From Owenia fusiformis (lineage: Eukaryota > Annelida > Polychaeta > Sabellida > Oweniidae), in contig CAIIXF020000342.1 of assembly GCA_903813345.2 (NCBI GenBank), positions 1 through 21,462 on the forward strand: 21,462 nucleotides of DNA, written 5' to 3'. Under the pieces are notes generated by a model that worked only from the letters and a program-made list of their open reading frames with translations, did no database searches and had not been told where the DNA came from. Made by a program: the position numbers and the translations under genes. Shown here piece by piece: positions 1 to 8,938 of this stretch. Position 1 is the stretch's first letter. Each line of letters begins with the position of its first letter.

Positions 1-540
1 TACTGACTCCGCCCCTTCAATTAATGTACCATGATGCACAATGTTTGAAGCCATTGACAGATATTGAAATAGTTTTTAATCTTGGTCGTCCAAAAATTGT
101 CACTTATGCGTGTCACTTCGGAAAATAGGCTTTAATTGTATTCAAAAAGTCCAACTTTTAGATATGTGGATTTTCAAGTGAGCTAGAGTTGTCAATTTCC
201 ATGTCAGCCCCTATTAGTTTTACTAATTACTTATATGGTGAAGAAACTAGCCACCATACCATCTGCGGCGACAACTGCTCAAGACGGGAACCAATGCTTG
301 ATTAGGTCAATTCCCGGGGGTCAATTACATATGTGCCAGATGTGTGATTGTCGATCTCTACACCTAGATTCTCGGCTAATTTCTAAATTTGAGAATATAT
401 AGTTGAGATCATTTCAAATATCGGTCTTATCAAATTGCTCCACCCCCTTCTCCATGGCTATCAGGTAACCAAATTCTCCATTTTGCGGTTCGCTTTTTAA
501 TCGAGAAGGTCCAAAAATATGTACTGAAAAATGTACCTTA
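1..540. other. AT-rich non-coding DNA, no gene seen
   Basis: I find no credible gene, RNA or repeat here. Open frames are short and show no recognisable motif. Two G+C-richer patches occur (around 262-320, with a CCCGGG site, and from 541 onward), but neither leads to a coding frame. The sequence may be decayed transposon DNA; I cannot place it in a family. Confidence 0.4.
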
Positions 541-682
541 ATGCCCGGGTCACATTTCTTCCGACCCATCGGGCGGCGCACGGCCGGTTGAGTGTTTTGT
601 TCAATATTGTATTCAATTTTGTACAAAATACTCAATCGGTCGGGTGCCGTAGTAAAAATCGGAGCAAATGTGACTACGGCAT
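541..682. repeat. Imperfect long palindrome (foldback sequence)
   Basis: Two arms of about 62 nt (541-602 and 621-682) are inverted copies centred near 611.5, and no gap is needed to align them. Anchors are GTCACATTT at 549-557 against AAATGTGAC at 666-674, and the 24-nt arms at 575-598 and 625-648, which match at 19 of 24 positions. Four of the five mismatches in that core are A/G differences that a transcript could pair as G.U. A perfect 14-bp palindrome lies near the centre at 616-629. The structure resembles a foldback or hairpin miniature transposon. No target duplication was identified, so the outer limits are uncertain. Confidence 0.55.
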
Positions 683-1350
683 AAAGGACAAAAATTGATT
701 GGTCGATATTTTCCCACGATGCATTTCGCGTAGCTATTTGCGTGACCCGAAAGTAAATCAAACTAATTATGGGTTAACCCAACTAATTATTATAACATGC
801 GTATTCCCATACAAACGATCTGTCTTCCAGAGAAAACTAAGATTTGTGGACATGTTTTGCTATCATGCCATAATACCCCAGTATGTCCTCTGTCAGTCAA
901 AAAAGTTTGGATCAAAACTCCCCACGAAAATCAAAAGATCTCACCTGTTGAAGACGCCATCTAAAGAAAATGTCGAAAAATGTCATTATGATTTTGACAA
1001 ATGGAGGCAGGTCAAAAAGGTCAAATTCATACATACACCTTTTCATTCATGTACTTACCAAAATCCAACCACTGGTGATGCTAATTGTAATTACAATAAT
1101 TGGACTATATTTTTTGTTTTTATAATGCCATCTATTCGTCTTCGGCAAAAGGATATAATGGTTGTGTGTCTCCTAGAAGTGACCCATTCTGTTGGTTACA
1201 ATTTTAATTTCATCCAAAATGTAACCCCAACTTGTTTTCTAGTAAAATAATACAAACCGCAAGCAGATTCGACTATTTTTTCCAGATATATGAATGATTA
1301 AAGTTACCCACCCCCTTTCTGCAATTAGATGTTTTCCTGGGATAATAGAG
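683..1350. other. Non-coding DNA with one long unexplained open frame
   Basis: A plus-strand frame stays open from 699 to 1250 (183 codons). Its translation is rich in Lys, Cys, Phe and Asn, has no domain I recognise and no clear hydrophobic pattern, and it overlaps the edge of the palindrome to its left. I regard it as a chance opening in AT-rich DNA. Nothing else was found in the stretch. Confidence 0.3.
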
Positions 1351-2203
1351 AGATTTCGCACATAAGTGAAAGTACAACTTATACGTATACGTATAGTTTA
1401 AAGGGTCGTGTCGAACTATTATATTTACTAAAATCAATTTTAAATTGTACTTAATGGAACATAACTATTCACGTTATAGAAAAGCTCCATCAACTAGAGA
1501 CTGTGAATGCACTGTCATCTGCACGTGTAGATTATGCACATTATAATTAAATGCTTGCTTCCGTGTCCTTGTAGTTGAAGTGTATTATAAACACGATCCT
1601 TTAAAGTGGGCCATGATTCTTTAAAGTGAGTCATTACATAAACAAGTTGATTATTTCAATGTTTTCATGATCAGTATAAGTTCAATGAACTTACAAAACG
1701 GTATATTTACGTAGATGATAACGTATACAGTTGGATCTCCGTATAAAAATTTGCCTACATGTGTGTGGAACAATTGACCGCAAGCATTTTTTGAAATTAA
1801 TTGGCTGAGTGGGAGCAGTATCCAATCAAATACTTTAACCATCAATTTGAAACACCAATCAAACCAGTAGGTTCTAGCAATTCCTGGAAACAGTAAATTC
1901 AGTAGCTCAACATACGACATACAGGGTGTTTCATAACGAGCATCTCCAAAAAGTCAATTTGAGAAGAGATGGATCTATAACATATGTACTATATATGAGC
2001 CTATTTTATTCTAGACAAAGACATTTGGATCAACTAAACATGCTACAATTCAAGAAAGTACAAATGGCATCCCTTTGACCTGTATTTATTACAGTCCGAG
2101 AAGATCTTTCCTGACGAAAAGCCCACATTATGAAACACCTTGTACGTTTACCTATAAGTATAAGTATACGTTATAAGTTGTACTTTCACTGGGTGCGAAA
2201 TCT
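1351..2203 (+). mobile_element. TIR element, copy 1 (non-autonomous DNA transposon)
   Basis: The two ends are inverted copies over roughly 45 bp. AGATTTCGCA at 1351-1360 faces TGCGAAATCT at 2194-2203, followed inwards by a shared block beginning AGTGAAAGTACAACTTATA and then TATACGTATAC-type sequence. The interior matches, in opposite orientation, the element at 10655-11446. Shared words include GTTTAAAGGGTC near 1397 and GTATCCAATCAAAT at 1818-1831, which appears reversed at 10985-10998. No transposase frame is present; the minus-strand open frame at 1651-1920 has no domain and looks accidental. The left flank reads TAATA, the same word as the target duplication of copy 2, but the right flank lacks it, so this copy is older or end-damaged. 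Classification to a superfamily is not possible from what I see. Confidence 0.65.
1920..2144 (+). mobile_element. Nested inverted-repeat segment inside TIR copy 1
   Basis: Within the larger element, a GGGTGTTTCATAA word at about 1923 is mirrored by TTATGAAACACCTTG ending at about 2143, and the pair is bounded by TA on both sides. That is the layout of a Tc1/mariner-type miniature insertion with TA target duplication. The equivalent pair is present in the second copy (about 10719-10942), so the nesting predates the divergence of the two host copies. It may instead be a subterminal inverted repeat of the host element. Confidence 0.4.
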
Positions 2204-2507
2204 AGATGTGTTGGGAGGTGTCTAGTTTGAGCTGGGGAGGTATTACAGAGCTGAATGAGCTATATCTGGAAAGCACATTTTGCCTAGAATCAATTTTGTA
2301 ATTTAGAAAAAATAATCAATTAACATCTCTAATTTATGGGCATATTTAAATAACACAGGGTAGATTTTTGCGAAAAATGCTTATTCGACACTTTCTGGGA
2401 AATAGTAGTCCATTGTGACATTAAACTTTGTCAAATGATCGGAATTATCGTTCATCTTAAAAAACTTAGAAAATCTTCACATCAAAAAGTGCACTGCGTA
2501 AAACTGC
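2204..2507. other. AT-rich spacer, nothing identified
   Basis: There is no open frame of note, no direct or inverted repeat and no promoter-like cluster that I can support. It separates the left TIR element from the degenerate repeat field. Confidence 0.4.
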
Positions 2508-3347
2508 TGTTATCCGGGAAAATACGGAGGTTAATGGAAAACCAGTATTAGCGACTAATGCAATAAAATGCAAAGATATAACAGATCCGGATCGATGATT
2601 AATGCAAACGTCTTATTAAGCCGTATTTTTGTCAGTATTAGAAGATGCAAATATATGTTTCATCCTAATTTTTGCATCAGACAATAACATGTTAATATCC
2701 TAACATAATTTTGCATCGAGTAATGGAATTTAATGCAACAGGGAAGTTGTTATGCGGGAAAATGCAAGTTATATGGAAACCCGGGATTAATGGATTATAC
2801 GCGTTAATGCAAAAACAAACAAATCTGCATAGTTGGGCGATGCAAATGTCTCATTATACCGTGTTGGTCAGTATTATAAGATACAGATATATTTTACACA
2901 TTTTTGGGCAACAGCCGGTAACATATTTATTATATACAAATTATTATATATTATTATAAACAAATACATTGCTGGATCCGATAACAACATGTTAAGTCAG
3001 CTTTTGATCGGACAACCGAGCATTAACTCACACGGACATCGTGATCATGTTGTTTTAATTATATTGCAAGAAGCTAACTACACCCAGTGCTTGAATGATG
3101 ATCTCTGTACCAATCCAACGGTTTTAAGGGTACCTATCCAAAATAATCCCATCTTGAATAACAGCGGATATATATGTGTCTTACAATCATATGCAAGAAT
3201 ATGCTAGATAATTATTGCACAAGGCAGGGAAATCTTAGATTGCATAACTCCGCAATGGGAACCCTGATAATCCAAGAAAATACGGGTTTCATGTTACACA
3301 GAATCACATAATAGTTCTATCATATTTTCCATTTATTTTTTGTTTTG
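2508..3347 (+). repeat. Degenerate ~240-bp tandem repeat field, left part
   Basis: A block opening TGTTATCCGGGAA at 2508 recurs as TGTTATGCGGGAA at 2748. The following ~200 bp align with many substitutions and small gaps, for example the words GTCAGTATTA and GATGCAAA. The stretch is full of TAATGCAA, ATGCA and ATACGGG words. A related ~65-bp piece recurs at about 7831-7900. The part around 3240-3287 has a diverged direct copy at 6134-6170, on the other side of the LINE. Open frames here (2711-2959, 2833-3207) overlap in different frames and carry no motif. It is probably an old satellite or tandemly expanded transposon interior. Confidence 0.5.
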
Positions 3348-3359
3348 TACAATAAAGGT
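3348..3359. repeat. LINE target-site duplication, left copy
   Basis: The 12-bp word TACAATAAAGGT occurs here and again at 5695-5706, exactly flanking the LINE. This is the expected footprint of target-primed reverse transcription and fixes both ends of the insertion. Confidence 0.85.
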
Positions 3360-3427
3360 TTTTTAAGGTTATTTTATTTCCATAAGCATAGGTAATGTAC
3401 AATCTTTCATACAAGTAACATGGAAAA

Positions 3428-3458
3428 ACAAGCCTAAATTTACACATTATTGGCTTGT
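3428..3458 (-). other. LINE 3' UTR hairpin
   Basis: ACAAGCC at 3428-3434 pairs with GGCTTGT at 3452-3458 across a 17-nt loop, in the 3' UTR of the minus-strand LINE and about 70 nt from its end. Several LINE families use a stem-loop near the 3' end as the site their reverse transcriptase recognises; assigning that role here is inference. An AATAAA word lies further downstream on the minus strand at about 3372-3377, and a short ATA microsatellite lies upstream near 3497-3511. Confidence 0.5.
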
Positions 3459-3598
3459 GGAGATACAATTTATACAGAGGAATATTTTACATGTACAATA
3501 ATAATAATAATTACAATAACATAATGTAGTGTTTAGATATGATGAAGATGAAATGAGATGACAGATGATGGTTTGGAAATTTGGCAAGATAGCTGTTG

Positions 3599-4603
3599 TC
3601 ACAAGATTTTGTTAATAAATTCAGACGATAATTCTATGAGTGTGGAATTAAGCTTTGGAGAAAGATTTTTATCACCAAAGAGAATCATATCTACCTTGTC
3701 ATATTTACATTTGCTGGAGAAAAGTTTTAGATCAGGGTCAGCATGTTGAGAGAGACTTTGGAGAAAAGTTTGTCGGGCATCATGTGTTTGAGGGCAATCA
3801 AGTAAATAGTGTACCTTTGTTTGGTTTCGAAATCCGCATGGGCAACTTGGATCTCTAAAGTTTTCAAAATTGTGCCGAAAGAAATCAGAGCACAAAGAAA
3901 GATCACATCTCATTCGATTAAGTTTTATTTCCAAAGATCTCTTAATATTAAGATGAGTTGTCAAAACAGAGATTAATTTTGAATTTTCGAAGGATTGATT
4001 ATATGATCTTTTGAACTGCGACTTAGTTTCTTTCTTTTTGATTTTTTCTGGAAAGGATATCCAAGTTTTAATAGGGGATATTGCAGGTGAATTTTTGAAT
4101 TTTACTGATGAAGAGGCAGGAATAATGTATTGACGCTGAGTTCTTAAACCCGTTCTATAAGCTGGGTTAAAAAAAGGTGTGTAGATATTCTGCACATAGG
4201 TGGGGACCATTTCTCTATGAACTTTGAACATTAAGATTGCTTTCTTTTCCTGTCTACGACGTTCAAGTAGCGATTTCCATCCTAAGGTTTGTAAGACCTT
4301 CTCAAAATTAGATCCACTAATGGCACCCGAAACTAAAAGTGCAGCTCGATAATGGATTCTATTAAGCTTTTCAATATGAACCCTTGAAGAGTAATCAATA
4401 AAGAGTGAACCTTGCTCAAGATGAGGAAGAATGAATGATGTATACATTGTCTCCAAGTGTTTAGATGAAATTTTTGACTTAAGGAAAAGAAGAGGGTTAA
4501 GCATTTTACTAGTTTTTAAAACAATTCCATTTATATGTTCCTCAAAGTTAGGATGCTCATCGAGTATGACTCCCAGGTGTTTGTGGCTATTGACTCTCTG
4601 AAT
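3599..4603 (-). pseudogene. LINE ORF2, thumb and C-terminal Cys-His region (broken)
   Basis: This is the distal part of the LINE polyprotein, lying beyond an in-frame TAA at 4604-4606. The first 33 codons (4603-4505) contain an HLGVILDE word, as expected where CR1-type enzymes pass from palm to thumb, and lead straight into a 301-codon open frame. Counting from the Met at 4504, an LGWKSLLERRR block lies at 74-84 and a degenerate WISFPEKIKK block at 148-157, matching the usual W-N-x-L-P-x-x-I region. A C-x-C-G...H-x4-C cluster (Cys221, Cys223, His232, Cys237) follows. That cluster is common at the end of ORF2 in Jockey/CR1-type elements and is thought to bind nucleic acid. The frame ends at the stop at 3599-3601. 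No RNase H domain is seen. It would only be translated by readthrough. Confidence 0.85.
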
Positions 4604-5694
4604 TTAGTTATTATTTAGGAGAAGAGGTTGATAGTTTCGTAACTTTGCTCTTGGCTTTTTAAAGATTACCTCCCTTGTTTTGCAAGGTTTAAATTTCATT
4701 TTCCATTTATCTGACCATAATTGTATTCTATTTAGATCTGATTGGAGCTTATTGTGAGAGAGTTCAGTGTTTTCATTGTAGGACACTTGGGCATAAATTG
4801 AAGTGTCATCTGCATAAATGAAACATGTTGAGTCAAGAATATACGGAAGGTCATTTATGTACATTAAGAAGAAGATTGGTCCAAGAATGGATCCCTGAGG
4901 AACTCCAGAGTTTATATATCCCATTTCAGACCAGCAAGAAAAATTTGAGTTAATTTTTGTTCGTACTCTACGATCCTTTAAGTATGAAGAGAAAAGACTT
5001 ATAATATTTTCACCAAAACCATATGATTTTATTTCATGAAGTAATAGTTCATGTGGAATTTTGTCAAACGCTGATTCTATATCCAAAAATATCGATCTTA
5101 CATCTTTATTATCTTCAAAAGATGTCATTATATAATTAGTAATGCTAAGAAGTTGGTATTCTACACTATGTCCAGGCAGAAATCCAGATTGGTTTTTGAA
5201 AAGCAAATGGTTTTCTGTTAAGTGTTTAAGCATTTTCTGATGTATTATTCGTTCACAAAGTTTACCCATTGTATTTAACAGAGTAATTGGTCTATAGTTT
5301 GATGAATCAGTCTTAGCGCCTTTGTTTTTGAATATTGGAATAATAACCCCATCTTTCCAGGGTTTTGGAAATTTGTTTTCGTCAAAAATACGGTTAAATA
5401 ATTTAGACATTGGGGCATCAACTGAGTCAGCCACAAGATTCAACATTTTGTTTGTAATGCCATCTGGGCCCTCAGCTTTTGAGATATCAAGTTGTCTCAA
5501 AAATTTGCAAACCTCCACTCTGTCAGTGAATAATGTATTTATTTGGATATTTGATCTAGCTGGAAATACAGGTAAGTCATTGAGATTAAAATTAAAGTCA
5601 TGGTGAACTTTTTCTAAAAAGATTGATTGAAAACAATTGCCTTTTGCTCATCTGTCTTGGCAGCATTCATCAAGTTGTTAGAAAATAGGGATAA
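4604..5694 (-). pseudogene. LINE reverse transcriptase domain (broken)
   Basis: An RNA-directed DNA polymerase of the non-LTR type. From the GTG codon at 5518 the frame runs 304 codons to a premature TAA at 4604-4606. Landmarks are KAEGPDG (14-20), YRPITLL (75-81), QSGFLPGHS (110-118), FLDIESAFD (144-152, first catalytic Asp at 146), GVPQGSILGP (205-214) and the catalytic YADD box (235-238). All catalytic residues are intact. The frame is open upstream of 5518 without a Met to about 5613. Beyond that, the expected pre-polymerase words (FNQSF, preceded by AAKTDEQKA) continue in another frame, so a 1-nt indel lies in the A-run near 5616-5620. The true start is lost by truncation. The next stretch after the stop is in the same frame, so the stop is a point lesion, not a gene boundary. 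Confidence 0.9.
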
Positions 5695-5706
5695 TACAAT
5701 AAAGGT
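5695..5706. repeat. LINE target-site duplication, right copy
   Basis: Identical 12-bp partner of the word at 3348-3359; it marks the truncated 5' end of the minus-strand LINE. Confidence 0.85.
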
Positions 5707-6215
5707 CTTATGTAATTATTGGATATCTTTCTATTGTGAGAAACGTGCTTTTTAAGATCGCCATATATCTGCATTATTTAATCCGTGGATCTTAATTCTT
5801 ATATATTTTTGTATAGCTAGATGATATAATGCTATTACCCGTATATTTTTGGATTAGTGAATGCAATGAAAATGTTTTCCGGATAATGTTATATTTGTAG
5901 ATCCAAGAAATTTTGTTTATTGTTTATTTTTTGCATCACTCAATGCAAGAAAGATGTATTCCCGTATAAACCTGGATTGGGCAAATCATCAAAATAATTG
6001 TTTTGCATAATTAATGTGTTGTAAGATCCAGGATCATTATTTCTTGCATATTTCTGCATCTCGAGAATTGGAAATTTATATTCTGTGTATATTTGGATAT
6101 AACAATAGCACATTGATGCTGAAGTTTCCCTTCTTGCATAACTCCATAACCCTGGTGATCCAAAGAAATACAAATCTTATATAATCTGCATTGCTTAATC
6201 CTAGACCCCTCGCTT
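5707..6215. repeat. Degenerate repeat field, right part
   Basis: This is the continuation of the 2508-3347 field after the LINE is removed. TTGCATAACTCC at 6134-6145 equals 3240-3251, and the next ~25 bp (AACCCTG, GATCCAA, AAATAC words) also align in the same orientation. The stretch also holds reversed words such as CCCGTATA at about 5839 and 5961, each followed by a GGATT word, so units occur in both orientations. Open frames at 5940-6226 on the minus strand overlap and have no motif. Confidence 0.4.
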
Positions 6216-6293
6216 TTTCTTTTCATTCCCCGAATTTACAATATGGTTATAGTTTCTTTTCGAATTTTGATACGATTTTGAAAGCCTTTATGC

Positions 6294-6327
6294 TGAAATA
6301 CCATCGCGACTAAAAAATGGTATTTCA
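6294..6327. other. Perfect 10-bp hairpin
   Basis: TGAAATACCA at 6294-6303 is perfectly complementary to TGGTATTTCA at 6318-6327 across a 14-nt loop. It lies just downstream, on the minus strand, of the tRNA-like remnant and its T-run. It may be part of a SINE body or an independent miniature element; no target duplication was seen. Confidence 0.4.
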
Positions 6328-6351
6328 ACTGCAGAATAAAAACAAAAAAAT

Positions 6352-6422
6352 CAATGGAACCGGGTTTCGATCCTTCAACCACTGGATGGGAAGCGAGCAT
6401 TTTCCCCATGGACCACATCTGA
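6352..6422 (-). pseudogene. tRNA-Gly-like remnant (possible SINE head)
   Basis: Read on the minus strand, this 71-nt stretch aligns without large gaps to a glycine tRNA. A box-A-like TGGTCCATGGGG, an AATGCTCGC word matching the anticodon-arm 5' side, a loop reading TTCCCAT (anticodon position CCC, glycine), and a box-B-like GGATCGAAACC followed by CCCGG lie at the proper spacing. The acceptor strands and the anticodon stem do not pair, so it is not a functional tRNA. A run of seven T follows on the minus strand (6344-6350 on + as A), as a Pol III terminator would. A tRNA-derived SINE or a decayed tRNA gene are both possible. Confidence 0.4.
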
Positions 6423-6610
6423 AATCTACTAACTACTTTATTCATTTAAAGGTTTTCACTTCTCCCGATATAAATACTTGAGATAAAGGTGTCATTATGT
6501 AGATTATGCCTTCGATTTCTCAAAATTGTCCGGCACACTAATTTTTCTAAATTTAGAATGTCACGGAACTGACACCCGGCTTACACGCGGATGACCCTCC
6601 TTCTAATCCG

Positions 6611-6820
6611 TGCCTATCTTGCCCGGCCGTAGCCAACTTTTACCAGGAGGGGGAACTTTTTTCCAGGGGGGAGCTTTTTCACAATTTTGGCTAAAAATCA
6701 TGCGAAAAATTCTCAGAATGGTGAAAAACTGCATAATTTTGAAAGAATTTCTGGCCGAGGGGGGGGGGGGGGAGAGCTTCCACTTCCCCAGCTCCCCCTC
6801 TGGCTACGGGCCTGCCTATT
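6611..6820. mobile_element. hAT-like miniature element (MITE)
   Basis: The inner ends are inverted repeats: CCGTAGCCA at about 6627-6635 against TGGCTACGG at 6801-6809. They are bounded by near-identical 8-bp words TGCCTATC (6611-6618) and TGCCTATT (6813-6820), so the element proper is about 6619-6812. An 8-bp target duplication and CCGTAGCC-type ends fit non-autonomous hAT elements. The interior is G-rich on the + strand, with AGGAGGGGG, CCAGGGGGG and a 14-G run at about 6759-6772. The open frames across it are not coding. Confidence 0.65.
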
Positions 6821-6828
6821 GCCTAACC

Positions 6829-6950
6829 TATTTTGTGTTTCTACTATATGGTTGTGCTTTGATATTTTGTAGCAAATCAATTATAACCCTTTTTTGTATT
6901 TCTACTATATGATTGGTTTTGATATTTCGTAGTAATACAATTATAACCAG
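6829..6950 (+). repeat. 61-bp tandem duplication
   Basis: Two adjacent copies, with CTACTATATG at 6841 and again at 6902 (period 61). Both contain TTGATATTT and end in CAATTATAACC. They differ at several positions and by small indels, so this is an old duplication. Confidence 0.7.
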
Positions 6951-8050
6951 GTAAACATTATATTAAAGCATTAAAAATCTTGTCAGTTGTATGGAAACGT
7001 AAAAATCAACGGTCGAGTTTTTTTAAATGGTTGTAATATACAAGTTACGTCTTTTTTTAGGCAAGTACCTTTTTAATAAATCTGATGGTCGGCGAACATG
7101 GAAGCAATCAAACGCGTTAACTACATATTCGTGCGTTACTGGTTAATTCAAAAATCGCATTAACGTATATTGTTTGGATGAAGGTTACATATTTGAAATG
7201 AAAATATCACTAAATAGAGCTTTGCGCATGTCATAACAGATCAACTGGTTAGTCGGGGGGGGGGGGTTCCCGAGATGACCTACCGGTATCATATTGGCAC
7301 ATTCAAAACAAATTTTATAAACAGGCCTCAATTTGCCGTTGAAATGGATCTTTAAATGTTCACTAGTTTTATGAGTATTCTCTACAAGTATGGATCAAGT
7401 AACTTCAATAGTATCACTGGCGTATCTGGGGGGGGGGGTCGCAGCACTGAGAGAGCACGTGCTCATGATTGTTCACGTGATGACATCCTGCAATTTGATT
7501 GGAGATGATGCGGGAGATGATGTAATGGGGAATCCCCGAATACGATAGAATATGAAAGAATTATGGGAGCTACTCACTTCTGTGGTTAGTTATGTTTTCC
7601 TTGGATCAATGAGTCAACATTCTCAAGTTGTATCGGGCAAAACACTTTATAAATTTGTATATTACATGTGCATGTTGTTCATCTAATAAGAGAATATACC
7701 ATTTTAAGCACTCCCAACATTAATGACTTAACCTTGTACCCAACGGTACAATAAAATGCATTAATGAACACTTGGAGTTTTACTGTCAGTCTCATCACGC
7801 GATGTTGCGTCGGGATTACACGATTCAAAATTATGTTTTCATGATATATCTTGCTTCAGACAAACACATATTAATGTTCTAAACATAATTTTGATGATGA
7901 TTTTCTCAACTTTATTGTGAACTAAATATACAAGCCATTTTAGGTTACTGACATACATCTTTTTGGCAGATAGTACATATATTTAAACCCACAAGTGCAA
8001 TATAAAAGGTAAATATAAAAAAACTTCAAATGTTCATAAACCTGGAACTA
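6951..8050. other. Non-coding spacer with G-runs and paired E-boxes
   Basis: No gene was found. Two G homopolymers stand out (12 G at 7255-7266 and 11 G at about 7428-7438). Just after the second lie a 12-bp palindrome containing CACGTG (7453-7464) and a second CACGTG (7474-7479). GGAGATGATG is repeated at 7501 and 7513. A ~65-bp piece at 7831-7900 is a diverged copy of 2655-2720 from the degenerate repeat field. These are recorded without a claim of function. Confidence 0.4.
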
Positions 8051-8342
8051 GAGTAAAGTACTAATTATATTAGTCGAACCACTCTAAAATTTTACAACTT
8101 GTACAGTTTTATGTTTCTAAAATTTGTTATTTTTTGTTTCTTGATTTTTTGTTTCATTAATTTTTAATTAATTAATTAATAAAATCATGAGAAAAACTTT
8201 TGCATCCTAATCTCAAAATTATAAGAGTAAAGTATCACTTATATAAGTCTGATCACCTTGAAATTTTCACAACTTGTAGAGTTTGATATTTCTAAAATTT
8301 GCTATTTTTTGTTTTGTTCTTTTTGTCTCATCAATTTTATAT
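8051..8342 (+). repeat. Diverged tandem duplication, period 174 bp
   Basis: A ~116-bp block starting GAGTAAAGTA at 8051 recurs at 8225. Shared words include ACAACTTGTA, TTTCTAAAATTTG and TATTTTTTGTTT in the same order. Between the copies is a short TTAA microsatellite (about 8164-8180). The copies are clearly diverged; no open frame covers them. Confidence 0.65.
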
Positions 8343-8423
8343 GAATTATTTTCAATAAATATGACAAAAACATATGAACATGGCCATTCATGAATCACAG
8401 ACTCAAAATAAGTATACAGGAAA

Positions 8424-8431
8424 TGACGTCA
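8424..8431. promoter_or_regulatory. CRE palindrome near the 479-bp element
   Basis: A perfect TGACGTCA lies 29 bp left of the 479-bp element. The 15-mer ATGACGTCACATCCG at 8423-8437 is identical to the sequence in the subtelomeric units at 12246, 12602 and 12964. Another TGACGTCA is at 9127-9134, between the twin elements. CREB/ATF binding is the known use of this palindrome; activity here is unproven. Confidence 0.35.
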
Positions 8432-8459
8432 CATCCGTGATCCTCTTTCTGGTTTGTAT

Positions 8460-8938
8460 ATTAAGGTATGAGTACCGTAATCCAACACCAAATTCGAAAA
8501 TTCATAACAATACTTTGCACATATGGCGTTCGTGACCAACTATAAAACGCTTACCCCCCATAGTGTTATATATCAAAATGTACCTGTTCATATAGGGGTT
8601 CGATTGATCTACATCAAATTATAGGGAGTCAGGTTACTTTTTGAGATATCAGCGTCCATTTATTGTGACTCGCGTTTGCTACCACTTCCTCAATTCTGAT
8701 ATGATGGGCAAACGCGTAGTAAGCATGCTCACGTCGGAACTATTTTTAACCTACATCGCTGTTTTCGTAATTCAAATGAAAGTTGACCTCCTCCTCTTTA
8801 TTTTGATACCAAATAGTGGCATACTAGGTACCCTAGAAGCCAACTATGGCGTTATTTAGAACAATACCACGAGTTTTTAAATGGACTATATAGGGGTCAT
8901 ACCTTTTGGCGGATGGATATAGAACCTCATACCTTAAT
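8460..8938 (+). mobile_element. 479-bp element with mirror-image ends, copy 1
   Basis: The ends are perfect 13-bp inverted repeats: ATTAAGGTATGAG at 8460-8472 and CTCATACCTTAAT at 8926-8938. Similarity to copy 2 stops at these ends, so they are true element boundaries. TTAA at each edge could be a piggyBac-like target duplication, or the central TA a Tc1/mariner one. An internal 9-bp inverted pair, CGCGTTTGC (8671-8679) and GCAAACGCG (8708-8716), lies near the middle. The 72-codon frame from 8641 begins with TTG, has no motif and is not supported as a gene. An alternative reading is one terminal repeat of a small LTR-like element spanning 8460-10198. Confidence 0.65.

Larger units (their letters stand above)
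3360..5694 (-). mobile_element. 5'-truncated CR1/L2-type LINE (non-LTR retrotransposon)
   Basis: This insertion of 2335 bp lies between two copies of a 12-bp direct repeat. On the minus strand it carries, in order, a fragment just upstream of the reverse transcriptase, the reverse transcriptase, a thumb/C-terminal region and a Cys-His cluster, then a ~240-nt 3' UTR ending in a short A-run (3360-3364 on the + strand as T). The endonuclease domain and everything upstream are missing, typical of 5' truncation during reverse transcription. The coding frame is broken by one stop and one frameshift, so the copy is inactive. Motifs fit the CR1/L2/Jockey group; I cannot fix the clade without a tree. 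The intact 12-bp flanking repeat suggests an insertion of moderate age. Confidence 0.92.

Noticed and set aside
414-761. 115-codon minus-strand open frame
   Set aside because: It runs through the imperfect palindrome and has no recognisable protein features.
699-1250. 183-codon plus-strand open frame
   Set aside because: No domain, no codon-use signal I can see, odd composition, and overlap with the palindrome; probably a chance opening in AT-rich DNA.
5322-5606. Plus-strand open frame over the LINE
   Set aside because: It is the antisense shadow of the reverse transcriptase.
6610-6912. Two overlapping plus-strand frames with Gly-rich stretch
   Set aside because: They read through the G-runs of the hAT-like miniature element and the 61-bp duplication; no coding support.
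8641-8859. 72-codon frame present identically in both 479-bp elements
   Set aside because: It begins with TTG, has no motif, and its conservation is fully explained by the near-identity of the two element copies.
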